In this document: positions 58,830 through 64,000 of the stretch, piece by piece | How positions within the stretch are numbered: the first letter of the stretch is position 1 | How the letters are laid out: each line of letters opens with the position of its first letter | From: Ciona savignyi | Taxonomy: Eukaryota; Chordata; Ascidiacea; Phlebobranchia; Cionidae | Reading direction: 5' to 3' | NCBI GenBank assembly: GCA_000149265.1 | Contig: CH001285.1 | Location: 2,378-66,377 of the forward strand | Length of the DNA stretch: 64,000 nucleotides | The notes under the pieces: model-generated | What the model was told of the DNA's origin: nothing | Database searches by the model: none | Seen by the model: the letters and a program-made list of their open reading frames with translations, nothing else | Program-made: the position numbers and the translations under genes

Positions 58830-59733
58830 ATGAACAAGGCGATTCTTCTGTTTGTGCTAGCGATTTTGGTGTCGAGTCAAATAACTGATGCGTTTCAATT
58901 AAAACTAATGAAAGCAGCACGCAGGCGCAGACGTTGGGGTGATTGGAACCAAATGATGAAGCAGCTTCACGGTAAAGTCTCATAATGTTATGTATGTGTT
59001 TTTGTCCGTTTTTTTTCTGTTTTTTTTTCTTTGTTAAACGCTTGACAGGCATGGCAAGTCGCCCCGACATCTACCAGAAGGAATAACGAAAACGTAATAT
59101 AACTTTTTCATTTGTTAGACAACATGGCCTAGATATGCAGAAACCAATATTTTGGGTGATAAATTTAAGGGAATTCCCCTGGGGCGTTAAAAACCAGAAG
59201 GGTATTATTTTTTTTAATTGTTTTTTTTAGCTGCAGCTTCAAGGTAAAAGTTTCATAATGTTATGTCTCATGGTTTATTGTTAATAAATTAGTCCCCAGT
59301 GCGGCAATAACTTAATCCGACCGAACAGCTTTGTGGACCAGTGTGTCGCCGTTTAGTCGAATGGTTACAGTATACTTGGACAAGATACTTACTGGATACT
59401 GCCTCAACTCAGTAAATTTATTCTAATAAAATTGAATAAACGTCTAAATCGTGCAACAGTTCCGGTACCTGACGGTCGGCCCATGGTAATATGACAGTTA
59501 TACCGGTGTAAGAACGATTACGTTTTCCTATTGACGGTTAGATACATGAATATCCTATACTAATTATTTTTTATCTTAAGTCATTTTAAACGTGTGTGTT
59601 AGTTCGGGTTTCCGTGTTCGCGTGTACACTTATATTTCTCTATTTGTGTCTGTGATCGTTATATCTAACCTATTGGTTCTTTAAATATGCAGAAATTGCT
59701 GTCGATGAAGCAAGCGAAGATATGGACAACTAA
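58830..59733 (+). CDS. Secreted cationic peptide precursor, putative antimicrobial peptide (gene B)
   Basis: Exons 58830-58971 and 59693-59733 encode 60 residues. Exon 1 encodes the same protein as gene A: signal peptide, then the RRRRRWGDW basic core. The acidic exon differs by one codon, CGT (Arg) in gene A against GAT (Asp) here (EIAVDEASEDMDN), which makes the propiece more acidic. The 5' UTR intron acceptor at the ATG, the intronic CGACAT-repeat unit and the 3' AATAAA (59904-59909) are all shared. A gypsy element is inserted about 340 bp downstream of the stop codon. Confidence 0.75.
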
Positions 59734-60073
59734 TGACATTTTTGGATTATGGTTAGTTAAATATAGTTCACTCATTGATGGTTTTAAACATAAATATTTA
59801 TTACATTTATACGTAATTCATTTATTTTATTATTAAATACAAAATATAACACTTGTATTTTTACAGTGGACTTGTTCTTCATATCGAAATCACCCATTAG
59901 ATGAATAAAGAAATACTATATTAATATTCTCGTTGTTGATACTTCTAACTGTAGTCATACTGCAAGGTATAAAGTACTAAAACAAATATGTGGACAAAAT
60001 AAGGGTTAGGTCTTTCCGCGCCGTCTGCAATATATGGCGGGAACCAATTAATAGACCTCCATGTCGAAATGAC

Positions 60074-60305
60074 TGCACTGAATTTTACTTTATTCAAAGT
60101 TTAAACAAACTTATAACTTAACTTGGCGCTGTAACATAAGTAATTTAGCAACTAACAAAAATAAACGTAAGGTCGTAGAAAATACAAGTAAAAGCAAATG
60201 TAAATTACAGAACTGAATTTAAACCCACTATAATAAAACAATCAACGAAAAACACGCGCGCCAGACTGATTAAGTGATGCCCACAATAAAATACCATTTC
60301 ATTCA
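60074..60305 (-). repeat. 3' LTR of the gypsy element (about 232 bp)
   Basis: On the minus strand it begins TGAATGAAATGG directly after the polypurine tract and ends AAATTCAGTGCA, i.e. TG...CA ends. An AATAAA-type signal (GAATAAAGTAAA) lies near the end. The 5' LTR is not in the window for comparison. Confidence 0.75.
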
Positions 60306-60314
60306 CCCCTTCTT
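60306..60314 (-). other. Polypurine tract
   Basis: AAGAAGGGG on the minus strand, overlapping the integrase stop codon and abutting the LTR; this is the expected primer site for plus-strand synthesis in LTR elements. Confidence 0.7.
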
Positions 60315-61170
60315 AAAAATATGAGTTGCCATATCGCTGAGGTGGTATGCCTTTGTTACTGCGAGCAGAGCGTCTTACAGTATGTTCGGTATTATCAGAA
60401 GTAATATTGGGGGTACTAGGCCCGCTGACGATATCAATTGTAGAAGGGTTATTAGAATTAGCGGTGCTAGATTCATCGCTTAAATTAGGCGAGACAGGGT
60501 TTAAAATGTCCGAACTAAGCTCGGTATCGCCATCAGCAGTCACATGCTCAACAGGATCCTGTGGACAGGGTGCAATGTCTCTGAGTGACACAGTTGCTTC
60601 GCGACCATTGGGAAAGCGAACATTTGCGTAGGTCGGATTAATATTTACCAGTTCAACCTCGTCTGCTAGCGGCGCGCTTTTGTCTGGTCTCACAAATCGG
60701 CGTAAATATACTTTTCCAGGGTTGGTCATCCATGTTGGAAGAGATTCGCCGGTTGTTGATCTTCTTTGAAAATTAAAAAATCGTTCGTGGGGCGTGGCAT
60801 TAGTAGCAGTACATACTAAAGATCGAATGGAGTGAAGGGCGTCGGGCAAAACTGTTTCCCATTGAGATTGCTGCAAACGGCGCGTCTTCAACGCCAGCAA
60901 AATAGTTTTCCATACAGTCCCAACACATTTTTCCGCTTGTCCATTTCCAGCAGGATGGTAGATACTTGATTTGCTTGACGCAATACAACGTCTCAACAAA
61001 TAACTTTTGAATTCATGTGATGCAAATGCTGGTCCATTGTCGGAGTGGATAAACCCAGCAGTCCCACATAACGCAAACAACTTGTCGAGACAAGTGATCA
61101 CGGTTCGGGTCGTCATGTCCTTACATGGAAAAACAAAGGGAAATCGTGAAAACTCGTCAATTATAATCAA
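60313..61170 (-). pseudogene. Gypsy integrase region
   Basis: The frame carries the DDE core: Asp in IDEFSRFPF, Asp in HSDNGPAF, Glu in GNGQAEKCVG. A C-terminal domain and a Ser/Thr-rich tail follow, ending RYGNSYF at the polypurine tract. The frame is offset by one base from the reverse transcriptase frame; the switch falls near 61190-61200. The upstream HHCC zinc-binding part (HNNLCHPG ... ECKVCAEVKP) is at the end of the previous frame. Confidence 0.85.
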
Positions 61171-61177
61171 TAAATAC

Positions 61178-62914
61178 TTATTGCTTGATGTTGAAGAAAG
61201 CGGGACCTTTAATATCTACGCTCAGACGCTCCATGGGCTGCGTTGCCTTGATTATGGTGCCTATATTTGGTCGAAAGAATTGTGGTTTAACTTCAGCACA
61301 TACCTTACATTCAGCTGTAACCCTCCGAACGTCCGCAGTGGAGTGTGGCAGGTTCTTTGTACGAACAAAGTGTAGCAGCCGTGAGACACCAGGATGACAT
61401 AGGTTATTGTGGAGGTATTCCAGATTGTACACGCCCGAGGAGGAGGAGCAAAATGCTCTCGTAAAAGAGTCGGGGCCAACGTTTTGTTGTCCAGGGCGAT
61501 ACTTCATGACGTATGAAAATGCAGCCAGCTCCATGCGCCATAGCTGGACTTTATTATTCTTAATCTTGGATCGACGGCGACTGTCGAGCATAAAAGCAAC
61601 GGAGCGTTGGTCGGTGATTAGGGTAAACGTTTGCCTAGAAAGCAAATGAGACCACTTACGTACTGCTTCTATAACAGCTGTTGCTTCCTTTTCATATGCG
61701 GGGTAATGAATCTCGCTCCCCTGTAAGGTACGAGACATGAAAGCCACTGGTCGCCCTCCTTGATTCAAAGTGGCAGAAACTGCGACATCCGAAGCGTCGC
61801 ATTCGACAACAAAAGGGGCATACTCGTCAATAGATCGTAGTGCAGAGTTTTTGAGCTCGTCTTTCAAAGTGTTAAACACTTTAAGGCTTTCTTTAAAAAG
61901 AGGAAAATCTTTGGTCGCTGCCAGAGGTCGAATTTTGTCCCCAAAATCACGAATCCACTTTGCATAATAAGCAAACATTCCAAGGACTCGGCGAAGCGAT
62001 CGGACATCGTTGGGCGGAGGAAATTCTTGAAGAGGGCGCATGCGTTCTGGGTCTGGTTTTATTTCACCGTTTCCAACCACATATCCTAGAATTTGGATAT
62101 GCGTTACGCCTGAAATCGTTTTGGCTTCGTTTATGGTAAAGTTTCGACGTTTGATTGCGTCCATGAAGGCTTTTACTCTAATGTCATGATCCGCTTTATC
62201 ACGACCAGCAACTGTTATATTATCAAGGTATGGAAATGTGCTTTTTAAGCCTTCCTCTTCGATCAATTGACTCATTTTTCTTTGGAAAGCGGCGACTCCA
62301 TTCTTTACACCAAATGGAATACGAATGAATTCGTACAGCCGACCATTAGCTTCAAATGCGGTGTATTTACGTTCCGATTCGACGATTGGAATTTGGTGGT
62401 AGGCGCTACGCAAATCAAAAGTTGAGAATACTTTGTATTTGGCAAGTTCAGTTACCATGTCATCTATGCGTGGCAAGGGAAAAGCATCCAGCTCGGTATA
62501 TATATTAATGGTTTGCGAATAGTCAACGCACAACCGCTTCTTGTGTCGATTTGTTTCGTCCTTTACAACCACGACTTGCGCACGCCAGGGAGATCTGCTA
62601 GCTTTAATTACACCTTCGCAAAGTAAGTTATCAATGCTATGTTGAATAAACTCTCGGTCCTCCGGATTAAAACGACGAGATTTAGTGACGATGGGCCTGA
62701 CGTCCCGTGACAGATTTGAAAAGAGTGAAGCAGCCTCCGTATTAGCCGCTGCGAGGGCGCAGGTAGATTTATTAGAAACAACTAAGTCTGGAGATTTTCC
62801 ACCAAATTCAAATATTAGCCTCTGATGTTGACTTTGGAAATCTAATCCAAGAATGACGTCACTACAAAGCTGTTCAAGCACATGTAGCTTTTTAGCATTA
62901 CTGTATATCTTCAA
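61178..62914 (-). pseudogene. Gypsy reverse transcriptase and RNase H region
   Basis: 578 open codons. Reverse transcriptase motifs: LPRIDDMVTELAKYKVFSTF, DLRSAYHQIPI, IPFGVKNGVAAFQRKM and YLDN (YLDD is usual; the second Asp of the catalytic pair is replaced by Asn). RNase H follows (FVVECDASDVAVSATLNQGG, YEKEATAVIEAVRKW, TDQRSVAF), then the integrase zinc-binding segment. The YLDN change would be expected to impair activity. Confidence 0.9.
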
Positions 62915-63515
62915 TCTTTAAATTTGCCAGACAAAACCCAATAGATTTCAATTTTAAAGAAGAGGATGCCATTTGAACTTGGTGAGATGACGGGTGTGTT
63001 TTCAAGTTGAGCTTTTCGCATATAGATGCATCGATATAACTTTCGGAACTGCCGGAATCAACAAGTGCCGTGACATTCTTGCCCTGAACATTAACTGTAC
63101 AAGCAGCTCGAGAAAGACTACCAGGACAAGACGCCGTAATAGAACACAATGATTGCTCCGTAGGTGTATGTAGGGCTGCGGTACAACCCGAATACGATTG
63201 TGGCCTCACCTCATTCCCCATTTGCTTAGCATTGCACACTTTAGAGAAATGGCCTCTCCTACCACAAGCAAAACAGGATACATTTCGAGCAGGGCACTGC
63301 GTACGTGCGTGATTGGACCAATTGCCGCAGAAGTAACAACATCGTCTTGGTTTTGGTTTTGAGATTGAACCGATTGCCCCGTAAACCTCAGTTAACGGTG
63401 TCCGCGAAGTCGACGTTTCCTCAGGAGGGGAAACGGCTGCTACCGCAACTCCTTGTTTCAAATAAACTGCAGAAAGAGTGTTCTTGCGCCATGCGTAGCG
63501 TGTTAGCAATTTCAA
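62898..63515 (-). pseudogene. Gypsy nucleocapsid zinc knuckles and protease region
   Basis: Two zinc knuckles (CYFCGNWSNHARTQC and CFACGRRGHFSKVC) are followed by an aspartic protease active site ALVDSGSSESYIDASI. The frame stops at 62898 just after SIGFCLANLKIEDIQ and overlaps the reverse transcriptase frame by a few codons. Confidence 0.88.
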
Positions 63516-64000
63516 ACGCTTGATCCAAGGTCAGCTCGTTATTCTCCAAAAGCCGCTGACGTATATGATGGGAAGATAAACCGTTTATAAAGGCATCTCG
63601 GACAAGTTCTTTGCGATAGTCGCTGGCGGTGACATCTTTAAAATTGCAATCTTTACTTAGCCCGTGCAACACATGTAGATATTCTTGTAATGTTTCATCC
63701 GGTTTCTGTTTACGTGTTGACAATAGGTGACGCGCAAAAATCACGTTTGGAGTTTTAATATATATGGATTTCAATTTTGTTACAGCATCTTCATATGAAG
63801 GACAATCTTCAATTAATTCGTATACTTCTGTACTTACGAATGCAAACAGAATGCTTAGTTTGTTGGGAAGTTCTGCGCGTTGAGCTGTTGCGTATTTTGT
63901 ACAGTTCTCTAAATATCCGGTAAATATCCTTAACCAATGTTGCAGCTGCTTGGCTGCTTTAGGCGATCCAGAATCAGCGTCGAATCTTGACGGTCTTAGT
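63421..64000 (-). pseudogene. Gypsy gag region (continues past the window)
   Basis: Open on the minus strand from the window edge (RPSRFDADSGSPKAAKQLQH) through a retrotransposon gag-like segment (QKPDETLQEYLHVLHGLS; FINGLSSHHIRQRLLE; LTLDQAFEIANTL), ending at 63421. The zinc-knuckle frame overlaps its end, offset by one base. Confidence 0.8.

Larger units (their letters stand above)
60074..64000 (-). mobile_element. Ty3/gypsy LTR retrotransposon, 3' portion
   Basis: The minus-strand order gag, zinc knuckles, protease, reverse transcriptase, RNase H, integrase, polypurine tract, 3' LTR is typical of Ty3/gypsy elements. The 5' end lies beyond the window. The right side of the insertion is precise: duplicon B matches duplicon A up to GAAATGAC (60066-60073 against 7339-7346) and then switches to LTR sequence. 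The four open frames are each offset from the last by one base, so the copy is probably inactive. Confidence 0.92.

Overview
This window looks like repeat-rich DNA from a tunicate, most likely a solitary ascidian such as Ciona. The evidence is intron-bearing animal genes, low GC, an abundant tRNA-derived SINE of the Ciona composite type, short secreted peptide precursors like tunicate antimicrobial peptides, and a family of small membrane-anchored P-loop sulfotransferase-like genes. The species call is inference; the gene families below are read from the sequence.

The backbone is a set of segmental duplications of one unit: a four-exon Sulfotransfer_4-type gene, its 3' flank, an interspersed repeat, and in two units a two-exon cationic peptide gene. 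Seven sulfotransferase copies are present: 132-1132 (+), 30032-31084 (+), 36076-37068 (+), 41680-42746 (-), 45017-46020 (-), 50321-51374 (-) and 52325-53372 (+). Copies 5 and 7 look fully intact. Copies 3 and 4 differ only at the C-terminus. Copies 1, 2 and 6 carry disabling changes. The peptide gene is intact downstream of copy 1 (6096-7002) and copy 7 (58830-59733). Two further family members lie head-to-head in an inverted duplication (11934-12140 minus, 14696-14836 plus), and both have lost the acidic tail exon.

Region by region: 1-7346 is the first duplicon. 7347-16008 holds mobile elements and the inverted peptide pair. 16009-19133 (minus) is a broken Prospero/Prox-like homeodomain gene that spans an assembly gap of 474 N. 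19155-26390 is mostly non-coding repeats. 26560-28907 is a five-exon, two-domain SUEL-type (rhamnose-binding) lectin with SINEs in its introns. 29580-60073 is the main sulfotransferase duplicon array, with a Tc1/mariner-type element (37715-39084), two exons of an unrecognised gene (about 39947-40803), a hAT relic (47828-49190) and a hAT MITE (54962-55412). 60074-64000 is the 3' part of a Ty3/gypsy retrotransposon on the minus strand, inserted into the second peptide duplicon.

Lectin and cationic peptides are both typical of tunicate innate immunity. The duplicated repeats carry many palindromic kappaB-like sites. A defence-related cluster is therefore a reasonable hypothesis, but it is not shown by the sequence alone.
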